Of a DNA stretch of 64,000 nucleotides, positions 8,466-17,206 are shown in pieces (the first letter of the stretch is position 1; each line of letters opens with the position of its first letter). The position numbers and the translations under genes are program-made. The notes below the pieces were generated by a model that was not told where the DNA came from, did no database searches, and was given only the letters and a program-made list of their open reading frames with translations. The DNA comes from Terrimonas_B sp041743125 (GTDB lineage Bacteria > Bacteroidota > Bacteroidia > Chitinophagales > Chitinophagaceae): contig JBGTNK010000004.1 in the NCBI GenBank assembly GCA_041743125.1, forward strand, positions 1 to 64,000, read 5' to 3'.

Positions 8466-9620
8466 ATGAAGAAGCTACCTATTTTTCATTCAGGGATTTT
8501 AAGTTACTGTATAAACCAATTTGCTTTCTTATTAAATAGAGTAGCGGGCCGGCTATTTGTTTTCTTTTCAATATTCTTGGTATTACCCGGATGCCGGGAA
8601 AAGGCAAATAGTCAGCAGGATGAGTTGAACTTATTTAAAGCCAATCATCCATTTATTCAATATTCCGGTAGAATTGATTTTTCAAATCCTGAACTACCCC
8701 GGTTCTGGCAGCCTGGTGTTTATATTCAAACAAGGTTTGAAGGAGATGTTTGTGAAATCATACTGAACGACGAGATGCTCGGGGGAAAGACCCATAATTA
8801 TATTGAATTAGTTGTAGATGGTAAGGAGACAAGATTGCAAACCAAAAACAAAACCGACACCTTCACCGTATCCGGTAATCCGATAAATAAAATACATACT
8901 CTGGTCATTTATAAAAATACAGAAGCCAATATTGGTTATCTTGAACTGGCTGGTATCCGAACCAAAAATTTGGTAAGACCCACGAAAAAACCAGGAAGAA
9001 AAATTGAATGGATCGGAAATTCAATAACCTGCGGAACAGGTAGCGACCATTCACAAATCCCCTGTGGAAAGGGCGTATGGAGTGATCAGCACAATGCCTA
9101 TCTGAGTTATGGAGCTGTAACAGCCCGGGCATTGAATGCACAGTTCCATCTTTCATCTGTTTCTGGCATCGGGTTAATGCAAAGTTGTTGTGGCATGAAT
9201 ATCATAATGCCAAAAGTTTTTGATAAAATAAGTATGAGAAACGATACCATCGTGTGGGATTTCAAAAAATATCAACCAGACCTTCTATCCATTTGCCTTG
9301 GACAGAATGACGGTTCACAGGATTCTGCAACATTCTGCAATAACTACATTTCCTTTATAAATCAGCTTAGAAGTTATTATCCGAAAGCAACTATTCTTTG
9401 TTTATCGAGCCCAATGGCAGATGCAAAGCTCGCCGCTTACATGAGAAAAACGTTGACCGCTATTGCTAAACAATTGAACAAGACAGGCGATGCAAAAGTG
9501 ATCACTTACTTTTTTTCAAAATCATATAATAATGGATGCGATAATCATCCGGATATAAATCAGCATAAGGAAATAGCTGAAGAATTGACGACTTTTATCA
9601 GGACGAAAATGAAATGGTGA
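8466..9620 (+). CDS. Two-domain SGNH esterase, CE2-like acetyl esterase lipoprotein
   Basis: Protein of 384 residues with an unusually long N-terminus, a hydrophobic stretch and lipobox (VLPGC). An N-terminal beta-sandwich of about 130 residues (from HPFIQYSGRIDF) is followed by an SGNH domain: IEWIGNSITCGTG (Ser186), SGIGLM, CLGQNDG, and NHPD near the C-terminus (Asp359, His361). A jelly-roll domain before an SGNH domain, and a terminal Asp-His pair in a Cys-Asp-Asn-His-Pro context, are typical of CE2 acetyl esterases, several of which deacetylate glucomannan. Placed in a mannan locus, it probably strips acetyl groups so that the GH26 and GH5 enzymes can work. Assignment to CE2 is by domain layout, not by a search. 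Confidence 0.78.
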   Translation: MKKLPIFHSGILSYCINQFAFLLNRVAGRLFVFFSIFLVLPGCREKANSQQDELNLFKANHPFIQYSGRIDFSNPELPRFWQPGVYIQTRFEGDVCEIILNDEMLGGKTHNYIELVVDGKETRLQTKNKTDTFTVSGNPINKIHTLVIYKNTEANIGYLELAGIRTKNLVRPTKKPGRKIEWIGNSITCGTGSDHSQIPCGKGVWSDQHNAYLSYGAVTARALNAQFHLSSVSGIGLMQSCCGMNIIMPKVFDKISMRNDTIVWDFKKYQPDLLSICLGQNDGSQDSATFCNNYISFINQLRSYYPKATILCLSSPMADAKLAAYMRKTLTAIAKQLNKTGDAKVITYFFSKSYNNGCDNHPDINQHKEIAEELTTFIRTKMKW

Positions 9621-9674
9621 CCAGGTGGTCATGAATAAGCAATCTGTTTTTTTGAGCGTATAAAAATTGTTGTT

Positions 9675-10670
9675 ATGAAATATACTCCCTTTTCTGATCG
9701 GTATAAAAAGATGACCTATAACCGTTGTGGCAAAAGCGGGATCATGTTACCTGCCATTTCACTTGGGCTATGGCACAACTTCGGCTCTGTTGACGATTTT
9801 GAAAATGGCCGGCGCATTATTCACCGGGCCTTTGACAGCGGCATTACCCATTTTGACCTGGCCAATAATTACGGACCTGAACCGGGAACAGCAGAGGAAA
9901 ATTTTGGAAAGATTTTAAAACAAGATTTTGGAGGCAATCTTCGGGATGAATTAATTATTTCAACCAAAGCGGGGTATTTAATGTGGCCGGGACCTTACGG
10001 AGAATGGGGTTCAAGAAAATATTTGTTATCCAGCCTTGATCAAAGCCTGAAGCGTATGCAGCTGGATTATGTTGATATTTTTTATTCTCATCGTCCTGAT
10101 CCCGATACTCCACTGGAGGAAACGATGTTGGCGCTGGATACAGCAGTGCGCAGCGGCAAAGCTTTGTATGCAGGAATATCAAATTACCAGGCGGCTGAAG
10201 CAAAGAAAGCTATACAGATACTGAAGGATTTGGGCACCCCCTGCCTGATCCATCAACCCAAGTATTCCATGTTTGAAAGGTGGGTTGAAGGAGGGTTGCT
10301 TGATGTATTAGAGGAAAATGGTGTGGGTTGTATTCCGTTTTCACCATTGGCGCAGGGCATGTTGACCAATAAATATTTAAAGGGAATTCCGGATGATTCC
10401 AGGGCTGCAAAATCTCATGGCTTTTTAAAAGAGTCTGAAATAACGGAAGAGAGATTACAACAGATAAGAGAACTTAATGATATTGCAAATCAACGTAGTC
10501 AATCATTAGCCCAAATGGCCCTGGCCTGGTTGATGAAAGATAAAAGAATTACAACCGTATTAATCGGCGCCAGCTCGGTAAAGCAATTGGATGATAACCT
10601 GTCATGCCTGGATAACCTGCATTTTTCTGCTGCTGAGGTAGAAAAAATTGAAATGATATTAAAGCGGTAA
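9675..10670 (+). CDS. Aldo/keto reductase, YghZ/Gpr type
   Basis: NADPH-dependent reductase of 331 residues, cytoplasmic. The N-terminus (YNRCGKSGIMLPAISLGLW) and the AKR catalytic residues are present: FDLANNYGP (Asp, Tyr), ISTKAGY (Lys) and IFYSHRPDP (His). The C-terminal cofactor-binding part ends TTVLIGASSVKQL. It resembles the E. coli YghZ/Gpr group, which reduces L-glyceraldehyde-3-phosphate and other aldehydes. The physiological substrate here is unknown. It follows the esterase by 54 bases on the same strand and may be co-expressed with the mannan genes, perhaps reducing a released sugar or aldehyde. Confidence 0.87.
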   Translation: MKYTPFSDRYKKMTYNRCGKSGIMLPAISLGLWHNFGSVDDFENGRRIIHRAFDSGITHFDLANNYGPEPGTAEENFGKILKQDFGGNLRDELIISTKAGYLMWPGPYGEWGSRKYLLSSLDQSLKRMQLDYVDIFYSHRPDPDTPLEETMLALDTAVRSGKALYAGISNYQAAEAKKAIQILKDLGTPCLIHQPKYSMFERWVEGGLLDVLEENGVGCIPFSPLAQGMLTNKYLKGIPDDSRAAKSHGFLKESEITEERLQQIRELNDIANQRSQSLAQMALAWLMKDKRITTVLIGASSVKQLDDNLSCLDNLHFSAAEVEKIEMILKR

Positions 10671-10902
10671 GAATAGTTTAATAGCATTTATAATTATTCA
10701 AATAGAAAGGTGATTGTATGCAATTGTTTCATCATTTCAATAATTAGTAGTTATTTAAATGAATAAAATTCACTTCCCGTATAGTTTCCAGCGGTTGGTA
10801 CTATTTTATCTTTTTACTTCACTTAATGAACAAAAAAAGTGGTTGTTGTTCTAAACACCATCGGTTTGTGGTAAATTTATTTCTTTCATTAATTTTTGAC
10901 AT

Positions 10903-11436
10903 ATGAACCGGAGAACTGCCATTCGTAATGCAATTATTTTTTCTGCCGCGGCTGGTTTATTGCCTTCGTGTATTCAGGGTGATAAAGGGTCCGTTCCTTT
11001 AAAAAATATATCTGTATCAGGTTCGCAGGAAAGAATGCTGGCTGAATTATCTGAGGCCATTCTGCCCAAAACAAGCAATTTTATTGGGGCAAAAGATCTG
11101 AAAGCCCATGAATTTGTGCTGACCATGGTGGATGATTGTACTTCCCCTGAAGATCAGAAAACATTTATGGCAGGAATGAAGGCCTTTGATAAACTTAGTC
11201 ATGATAAATCAGGCCAGGTATTTACCAGCTTTACCCCGGAACAAAAAAAGGCTTTGCTTTCTGATTTGGAAAATAAAAAAGAGTTACCGGAGGAGGCTGT
11301 AAAATTTTATAATACTGTTAAGCGATACACCGTGCAGAGTTTTACATCATCTAAAGATTATATGACAGGGATCAGGAAATATAAATTGGTGCCGGGCCCC
11401 GATTTTAAAGGTTGTGTCCCCATAGCAAGCGCTTAA
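10903..11436 (+). CDS. Gluconate 2-dehydrogenase subunit 3 family protein (Tat-type lipoprotein)
   Basis: Protein of 177 residues. The N-terminus has twin arginines (MNRRTAIRN) before a hydrophobic stretch that ends in LLPSC, so it is probably exported folded by Tat and then lipidated. The remaining helical domain, with LAELSEAILPKT and KAHEFVLTMVDD, is typical of gluconate-2-dehydrogenase small-subunit (subunit 3) proteins. These accompany a GMC-type flavoprotein and help export it, because the flavoprotein itself lacks a signal. The next gene is exactly such a GMC enzyme without a signal peptide, which supports a two-subunit periplasmic sugar or polyol dehydrogenase. No cytochrome c subunit is seen nearby. 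Confidence 0.85.
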   Translation: MNRRTAIRNAIIFSAAAGLLPSCIQGDKGSVPLKNISVSGSQERMLAELSEAILPKTSNFIGAKDLKAHEFVLTMVDDCTSPEDQKTFMAGMKAFDKLSHDKSGQVFTSFTPEQKKALLSDLENKKELPEEAVKFYNTVKRYTVQSFTSSKDYMTGIRKYKLVPGPDFKGCVPIASA

Positions 11437-11598
11437 CATTATATTTTATTTTCTGAAATATTAATGGATGTATTATTCCCCGGGCACCTGAAGAACTGAC
11501 CCTATTTATTAGTTTCCTTTCTCAATCAGATGAAATGATTATTTAAAAAGATGAACATCTTTTAAGCAGGTGTTCTGATAAAACTTAAAACTTGTTTT

Positions 11599-13305
11599 AT
11601 GGGAGATAACAATAATACTTTTGAAGCCATCGTAATCGGAAGCGGTATGAGTGGCGGCTGGGCTGCAAAGGAATTCTGCGAAAAGGGATTAAAGACTTTG
11701 TTGCTTGAAAGGGGGCGGGACGTAAAGCATGTTAAAGATTATCCTACTACGAGTATGCTGCCCTGGGAATTTAAACACCGCGGACAAATACCTTATGATA
11801 TAGCCAAAGACAACCCGGTGATCAGCCGTTGTTATGCTTTTAAAGAAGATGCGATGCATTTTTTTGTAAAGGATACGGAACATCCCTACCTGCAGGAGAA
11901 ACCTTTTGACTGGATTCGTGGATACCAGGTAGGCGGAAAAAGTATTATGTGGGCCAGGCAGGTACAACGCTGGAGTGATTTTGATTTTGAGGGACCTGCC
12001 CGCGATGGATTTGCAGTTGACTGGCCTATTCGTTACAAAGACATTGCTCCCTGGTATAGTTATGTAGAAAAATTCGCGGGAATCAGTGGAAACAAAGATG
12101 GAATTGATACCCTGCCTGATGGTGAATTTTTACCGCCCTGGGAACTTTCCTGTGTTGAAAATCATTTTAAGGATTTTGTAAATAGTAATTATAAAGATCG
12201 TCCGGTTATTTATGGCAGGGTTGCACATATAACCAAACCCGAACCTATACATATTGAGCAGGGAAGGGGGCAATGCCAGACAAGGAATTTATGCCAGCGT
12301 GGCTGTCCCTTTGGAGGTTATTTCAATGCCAACTCTACTACTATACCCTGGGCGCAGAAAACAGGTAACCTCACCATGCGTACTCATGCTGTAGTGCATT
12401 CCATTATTTATGATGAAGCCCAAGGAAAAGCAACCGGGGTGCGGGTTATTGATGCCCATACCAAACAAGCTACTGAATATTTCGCACCGGTGATTTTTGT
12501 AAATGCAGGAGCCGTCAATACTAACCTGATCTTGTTAAATTCAACATCGAAACGTTTTCCTAATGGCCTGGGCAATGACAATGAATTAATGGGAAAATAT
12601 TTTGGCTTCCATAATTACCGGGCAAGAATTTCGGCGCAGTATGAAGGCATGCTTGATTCCAAGACAATGGGCGGTAAGGTGACCGGCGCTTATATTCCGC
12701 GGTTTAGAAATGTAAGAAAACAGGAAACTGATTTTCTTCGTGGATATGCTACTACATTTAATGCAGGGCGTTATAGTGGTGGAGGCAATCCCGAAGGTTT
12801 GTTTGGAGAAGATCTCAAAAACAAACTCATGGATACATCAGCTCCTATGGGCCCATGGGGCGTAGGGTCTCAATGTATGGGAGAAACCATTTTAAAAGAA
12901 TCCAATTATGTGAATTTGGATAAGGATAAAAAAGATGAATGGGGAATGCCTTTGATAAATTTTAAAGTGGAATTTGATGATAATGATGAAAAGATGATCA
13001 AAGATTTTATGGAACAGTTTACCGAAATGTATACTAAAGCTGGATTCATTAATATAAAAACATCAGATAGTAAACAGGCTCCCGGGCTTGATATTCATGA
13101 AATGGGAGGGGTGCGCATGGGTAAGGATCCTAAAACCTCCTTGCTGAATGAATGGAATCAAATGCATGCCTGCAAGAATGTGTTTGTTACAGATGGTGCA
13201 TGTATGACGTCTACCTCTACTCAAAATCCATCGCTGACTTATATGGCACTGACAGCAAGAGCTGCCCACCATGCAATGGAATTATTGAAAAGGGGTGACA
13301 TTTGA
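11599..13305 (+). CDS. GMC family FAD-dependent oxidoreductase, large subunit of a sugar dehydrogenase
   Basis: Flavoprotein of 568 residues. The N-terminal FAD-binding fold shows VIGSGMSGGWAAKEF and LLLERG; the C-terminal GMC signature contains the conserved His-Glu in DIHEMGGVRMG and a terminal NPSLTYMALTARAA. A Cys-rich segment near residues 230-240 (CQTRNLCQRGCPFGG) is characteristic of the gluconate/glucoside dehydrogenase branch. There is no signal peptide, so export probably depends on the Tat partner encoded just upstream. Relatives oxidise gluconate, sorbitol or C3 of glycosides; the substrate here is unknown, and C3 oxidation of a manno- or gluco-oligosaccharide is only a hypothesis. 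Confidence 0.88.
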   Translation: MGDNNNTFEAIVIGSGMSGGWAAKEFCEKGLKTLLLERGRDVKHVKDYPTTSMLPWEFKHRGQIPYDIAKDNPVISRCYAFKEDAMHFFVKDTEHPYLQEKPFDWIRGYQVGGKSIMWARQVQRWSDFDFEGPARDGFAVDWPIRYKDIAPWYSYVEKFAGISGNKDGIDTLPDGEFLPPWELSCVENHFKDFVNSNYKDRPVIYGRVAHITKPEPIHIEQGRGQCQTRNLCQRGCPFGGYFNANSTTIPWAQKTGNLTMRTHAVVHSIIYDEAQGKATGVRVIDAHTKQATEYFAPVIFVNAGAVNTNLILLNSTSKRFPNGLGNDNELMGKYFGFHNYRARISAQYEGMLDSKTMGGKVTGAYIPRFRNVRKQETDFLRGYATTFNAGRYSGGGNPEGLFGEDLKNKLMDTSAPMGPWGVGSQCMGETILKESNYVNLDKDKKDEWGMPLINFKVEFDDNDEKMIKDFMEQFTEMYTKAGFINIKTSDSKQAPGLDIHEMGGVRMGKDPKTSLLNEWNQMHACKNVFVTDGACMTSTSTQNPSLTYMALTARAAHHAMELLKRGDI

Positions 13306-13353
13306 TTTATGAGTTAGGGAAGAAATTTTTTATAATTAAACAATAATTTATTC

Positions 13354-14400
13354 ATGATTCCGGTAAAAGGGTATGCTGTACAAAATTCCACCTCACCATT
13401 AGCGCCCTATAATTTTGAAAGAAGGGATTTACGGCCAGGCGATGTATTAATTGAAATTTTGTTTTCAGGGGTTTGCCATTCAGACGTTCACCAGGCAAGA
13501 GATGAATGGAATGGATCCATTTATCCTATGGTGCCGGGACATGAAATAGTTGGGAAAATAATAAGAGCAGGAAATAAGGTAACCAAATTTAAAGAAGGAG
13601 ACCTGGCGGGAGTAGGGGTGATGGTGGATAGTTGCCGGGTATGCAATCCCTGCACCAAACATATGGAGCAGTATTGTGCCGAGGGAATGACCGGTACCTA
13701 TAATGGCTATGAAAGAGATAAAGTAACTAAAGCCCAGGGAGGATACAGTACCCAAATTGTTTGTGATGAAAGATGGGTATACCATATTTCAGATAAGCTG
13801 GACCTGGCAGGCGTGGCTCCATTATTATGTGCTGGTATTACCACCTATTCTCCTCTGAAATATGCTAATTTAAAGGCTGGGGATAAAGTGGCCGTTGCAG
13901 GCTTGGGCGGCCTGGGTCATATGGGTGTAAAGTTTGCTGTTGCAATGGGAGCAGAAGTGACCATGCTTAGTACCTCTCCTTCAAAAGAAAAAGATGCAAA
14001 AAAATTAGGTGCTCACCATTTTGTAATCAGTACTGATGCAGAGGCAATGAAAAAGCTTGAAAGTTATTTTGATGTTGTACTGGATGCTGTTTCAGGAAAT
14101 CACGATTACGAAATATACCTGAAACTTTTGGGTGTGCAGGGCAAATTGCTGGTGGTTGGGTTACCGGCCGAAGATCCGAAACTAAATCCTTTTGAATTAA
14201 TTAAAAACAGGCGGTGCATCATCGGTTCTATGATCGGAGGTACCAAAGAAACACAGGAGATGCTTGATTTCTGCGCAGAAAAAAATATTGTTGCCGACGT
14301 AGAAGTTATTCCTATGCATTATATCAACGAAGCATATGAACGAATGATTAAAAATGATGTGAAGTACCGCTTTGTGATAGATATGGCGTCTCTAAAATGA
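13354..14400 (+). CDS. Zinc-dependent NAD(P) alcohol dehydrogenase (CAD/YahK-like)
   Basis: Medium-chain dehydrogenase of 348 residues. Catalytic zinc ligands are in GVCHSDVH (Cys) and PGHEIVG (His-Glu). The structural zinc loop has DSCRVCNPCTKHMEQYC with four Cys. The Rossmann motif is GLGGLGHMGVKFA, followed by STSPSKEKDA, whose Ser/Lys pattern suits NADP(H). It resembles cinnamyl-alcohol/aldehyde reductases of the YahK group with broad aldehyde specificity. It lies 48 bases after the GMC gene on the same strand, so it may process a product of that enzyme, but nothing in the sequence shows the substrate. Confidence 0.88.
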   Translation: MIPVKGYAVQNSTSPLAPYNFERRDLRPGDVLIEILFSGVCHSDVHQARDEWNGSIYPMVPGHEIVGKIIRAGNKVTKFKEGDLAGVGVMVDSCRVCNPCTKHMEQYCAEGMTGTYNGYERDKVTKAQGGYSTQIVCDERWVYHISDKLDLAGVAPLLCAGITTYSPLKYANLKAGDKVAVAGLGGLGHMGVKFAVAMGAEVTMLSTSPSKEKDAKKLGAHHFVISTDAEAMKKLESYFDVVLDAVSGNHDYEIYLKLLGVQGKLLVVGLPAEDPKLNPFELIKNRRCIIGSMIGGTKETQEMLDFCAEKNIVADVEVIPMHYINEAYERMIKNDVKYRFVIDMASLK

Positions 14401-14433
14401 TCGCCACAATTTTTCAAATTAAAAACTTAAGCT

Positions 14434-15963
14434 ATGCGATTGCTTTTTATTTCTATTATGCTGGTAATGGGATCTTTTTTACAAGCTCAAAAATCAGTAG
14501 GAATTTTTTCTAACCATGCTGATATTGGTAACCCAAAAAAAACGGGTGATGTAACATACAACAGCGATGATCAAACTTATAATTTGAAAGGAGCTGGCTA
14601 CAATATTTGGTTTGGGCGGGATGAATTTCATTATGCTTATAATAAAATAAAAGGCGACTTTATTCTGACAGGAAATTTTAAAATGGAAGGCAACGGAGTG
14701 GATCCGCACCGAAAAGTTGGATGGATGGTACGGGCCAGTGAAGGAGAAGATGCCGCTCATATGACTGCAACCGTTCATGGTGATGGCATGATTGCCTTGC
14801 AATGGCGGCGGATGCGGGGTGCACATATGAGAGACCCGCAGGATGAGATTTTTACAAAGAAAACCGCAACAGAGATTATACAATTAGAACGTACAGGTAA
14901 AACTTTTATCATGCGGGTGGCCCATCCCGGGGAGCCCTTACAGGAAATAGGAAGAACCGATGCAATTGAAATGCCTGATGAAGCCCTGGCCGGAATTTTT
15001 ATTGCCAGTCATAATGCTGAAGTATTAGAGGAAGGGGTGGCCTGGAATGTACGAATTGAACAAACCGTTCCTGATACCCATAATGGATACCGCGATGGAA
15101 TATTAGGCAGCAGGATGGAAATTATAAATGTGTTTGACGGAAAAAGAAAAATAATTCATGAGGACAAGGGAAGGTTTGAGGCACCCAACTGGATGGCCGA
15201 TAGAAAAAAATTGCTTTTCAACCAGGGTGGAAGTATTTACACCATCCCGGTTAGCGGCGGAACTCCAGAAATGCTGAATACCGGTAACGCTAAAAGAAAT
15301 AATAATGACCATGTGATTTCCTTCGACGGAAAATGGCTGGCCATTTCATCTCATCGCGATGGTATGCCAGGGGGTGGAAGTACCATTTATTATTTACCTA
15401 TAACCGGAGGAGAACCTAAAATAGTTACTGACAGTACTCCTTCCTACCTGCATGGGTGGAGCCCCAATGGTAAGGAAGTTGTTTACACAGCACAGCGTAT
15501 AAGTAAGAGCCCCGTATATAACATTTATAAAAAACCAATAAACGGAGGTGCTGAAATTCAGATTACAAACCTTACGAAAGGGTTAGCTGATGGCCCGGAA
15601 TATTCACCTGATGGCAAGTATATTTATTATAATAGTACTGTCAGCGGTTCCATGCAATTGTGGCGTATGAAACCGGACGGAAGTTCCCAGGAACAATTGA
15701 CATTTGATGAGTACAATAATTGGTTTGCTCATCCATCTCCTGATAATAAATGGATCGCTTTTATTTCTTTTCCAAATCACATAGATCCCACAGATCATCC
15801 ATTTTATAAAAGAGTGATGTTGCGAATGATGCCTGTAAGTGGCGGGGCGCCGCGGGTTATTGCTTACCTGTATGGAGGCCAGGGTACTATCAACACACCC
15901 TCCTGGAGTCCTGATAGTAAGCATCTGGCCTTTGTTAGCAATAGCGGTCCCATCAGCAAATAA
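14434..15963 (+). CDS. Secreted protein with N-terminal jelly-roll-like domain and TolB-type beta-propeller
   Basis: Protein of 509 residues with a signal peptide ending near residue 18 (SFLQAQ). Residues 20-210 form a beta-rich domain with YNIWFGRDEFHYAY, VGWMVRASEG and AGIFIASHN, resembling DUF1349/LamG-like concanavalin folds. From about residue 225 there are repeated propeller blades of the PD40/WD40-like type: WMADRKKLLFNQGG, ISFDGKWLAISSH, WSPNGKEVVYTA, YSPDGKYIYYNS and WSPDSKHLAFVS. Such proteins are often annotated as TolB-like or biopolymer-transport proteins without known function. It is the last of the oxidoreductase group and may bind the same carbohydrate; no catalytic motif is evident. 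Confidence 0.75.
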   Translation: MRLLFISIMLVMGSFLQAQKSVGIFSNHADIGNPKKTGDVTYNSDDQTYNLKGAGYNIWFGRDEFHYAYNKIKGDFILTGNFKMEGNGVDPHRKVGWMVRASEGEDAAHMTATVHGDGMIALQWRRMRGAHMRDPQDEIFTKKTATEIIQLERTGKTFIMRVAHPGEPLQEIGRTDAIEMPDEALAGIFIASHNAEVLEEGVAWNVRIEQTVPDTHNGYRDGILGSRMEIINVFDGKRKIIHEDKGRFEAPNWMADRKKLLFNQGGSIYTIPVSGGTPEMLNTGNAKRNNNDHVISFDGKWLAISSHRDGMPGGGSTIYYLPITGGEPKIVTDSTPSYLHGWSPNGKEVVYTAQRISKSPVYNIYKKPINGGAEIQITNLTKGLADGPEYSPDGKYIYYNSTVSGSMQLWRMKPDGSSQEQLTFDEYNNWFAHPSPDNKWIAFISFPNHIDPTDHPFYKRVMLRMMPVSGGAPRVIAYLYGGQGTINTPSWSPDSKHLAFVSNSGPISK

Positions 15964-16045
15964 ATAAAGCATGATGGTATTGTAAAAATAATTTGGCGAT
16001 TCCTGGTTGATATTATTATCTAAATAATTAAAACATTCAATTGAA

Positions 16046-17047
16046 ATGAAGATTTATTTTTTATTCCTGGTTTTATTTCCTTTCGGTGGTACTAGCGGAT
16101 TCTCCCAACTTTCAAGGATCAGTGTAAAAGAAAACAAGTTTATAAATGAGAGGGGAGAAACTATGGTCTTCCGGGGACTCAATACCAGTGACCCGGATAA
16201 ACTTTCAACTCAAGGCCATTGGAATAAGGAATATTTTGCCGAAGTAAAAAATTGGGGTGCCAATATAGTCCGGTTTCCTGTACACCCAACCGCCTGGAGA
16301 AAACGTGGACAGGAGGAGTATCTGAAAATACTGGACCAGGGAGTAGCACTTGCAAAGGAACAGGGTTTATATGTCATTATTGACTGGCATAGCATAGGCA
16401 ACCTTAAATCTCATCTCTACCAGTCCCAGATGTATGAAACAACGCAGAAGGAAACTTTCGAATTCTGGCGTACCATGGCTCAGCATTATAAGGATGAAAG
16501 CACAGTTGCTTTCTTTGAACTTTTCAATGAACCCACAGTTTATAACGGCCAGTTAGGTATTTGTACATGGGCCGATTGGAAAGAATTAATGGAAGAAGCC
16601 ATTACCATCATCAGGGCGCATGGCTGCCAGGCCGTTCCTCTTGTTGCCGGCTTTAACTGGGCCTATGACCTCACCGAGATTGCGGCCAACCCAATCAACA
16701 AAGAAGGAATAGGATATGTCAGCCATCCCTACCCCATGAAAAGAAGTAAACCCTGGGAAGCGCAATGGACAAAGGATTGGGGCTATGTAGCAGATAAATA
16801 TCCATTAATTCTTACAGAGATTGGATTCAGCGGAGCCGATGATCCCGGTGCTCACGTACCAGTTATCAGCGATGAAAGTTATGGAGATGCGATTACAAAA
16901 TACACAGCAGAAAAAGGGATCTCTTATGTGGTTTGGGTATTTGACCAGCAATGGGCTCCCCGGCTTTTTACGGATTGGAAATTTACTCCTTCAAGGCAAG
17001 GGCGATATTTTAAAAATGCACTGCAGAGATCAAACCAACCAAAGTAA
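16046..17047 (+). CDS. GH5 family glycoside hydrolase (mannanase/cellulase-like), secreted
   Basis: Protein of 333 residues with a cleavable signal peptide (about 1-20, ending TSGFSQ). The TIM barrel carries GH5 landmarks: RGLNTSDPDKL, NIVRFPVHPTAW, VIIDWHSIG, FELFNEP with the acid/base Glu162, YVSHPYP (His-Pro-Tyr), and LTEIGFSG with the nucleophile Glu258, followed by VVWVFDQQW. GH5 includes endoglucanases and endo-mannanases, and the subfamily cannot be settled by eye. Its place next to a GH26 gene at the end of the mannan locus favours beta-mannan or glucomannan as substrate. It has no carbohydrate-binding module and no T9SS tail. Confidence 0.87.
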   Translation: MKIYFLFLVLFPFGGTSGFSQLSRISVKENKFINERGETMVFRGLNTSDPDKLSTQGHWNKEYFAEVKNWGANIVRFPVHPTAWRKRGQEEYLKILDQGVALAKEQGLYVIIDWHSIGNLKSHLYQSQMYETTQKETFEFWRTMAQHYKDESTVAFFELFNEPTVYNGQLGICTWADWKELMEEAITIIRAHGCQAVPLVAGFNWAYDLTEIAANPINKEGIGYVSHPYPMKRSKPWEAQWTKDWGYVADKYPLILTEIGFSGADDPGAHVPVISDESYGDAITKYTAEKGISYVVWVFDQQWAPRLFTDWKFTPSRQGRYFKNALQRSNQPK

Positions 17048-17206
17048 TTACCGAAAAGTAAACGTAAGAACGGAAGTACATCTTTATGCCAAGGGAAAAC
17101 ATGCATTTAATATGGTAAGCGATCCTCCCTGAAATCAATTAATACCTGGCCAAATAGAATGGCTGATTGAATAACTGATAATGAGTATTTAAACAAAAAT
17201 AGTATT

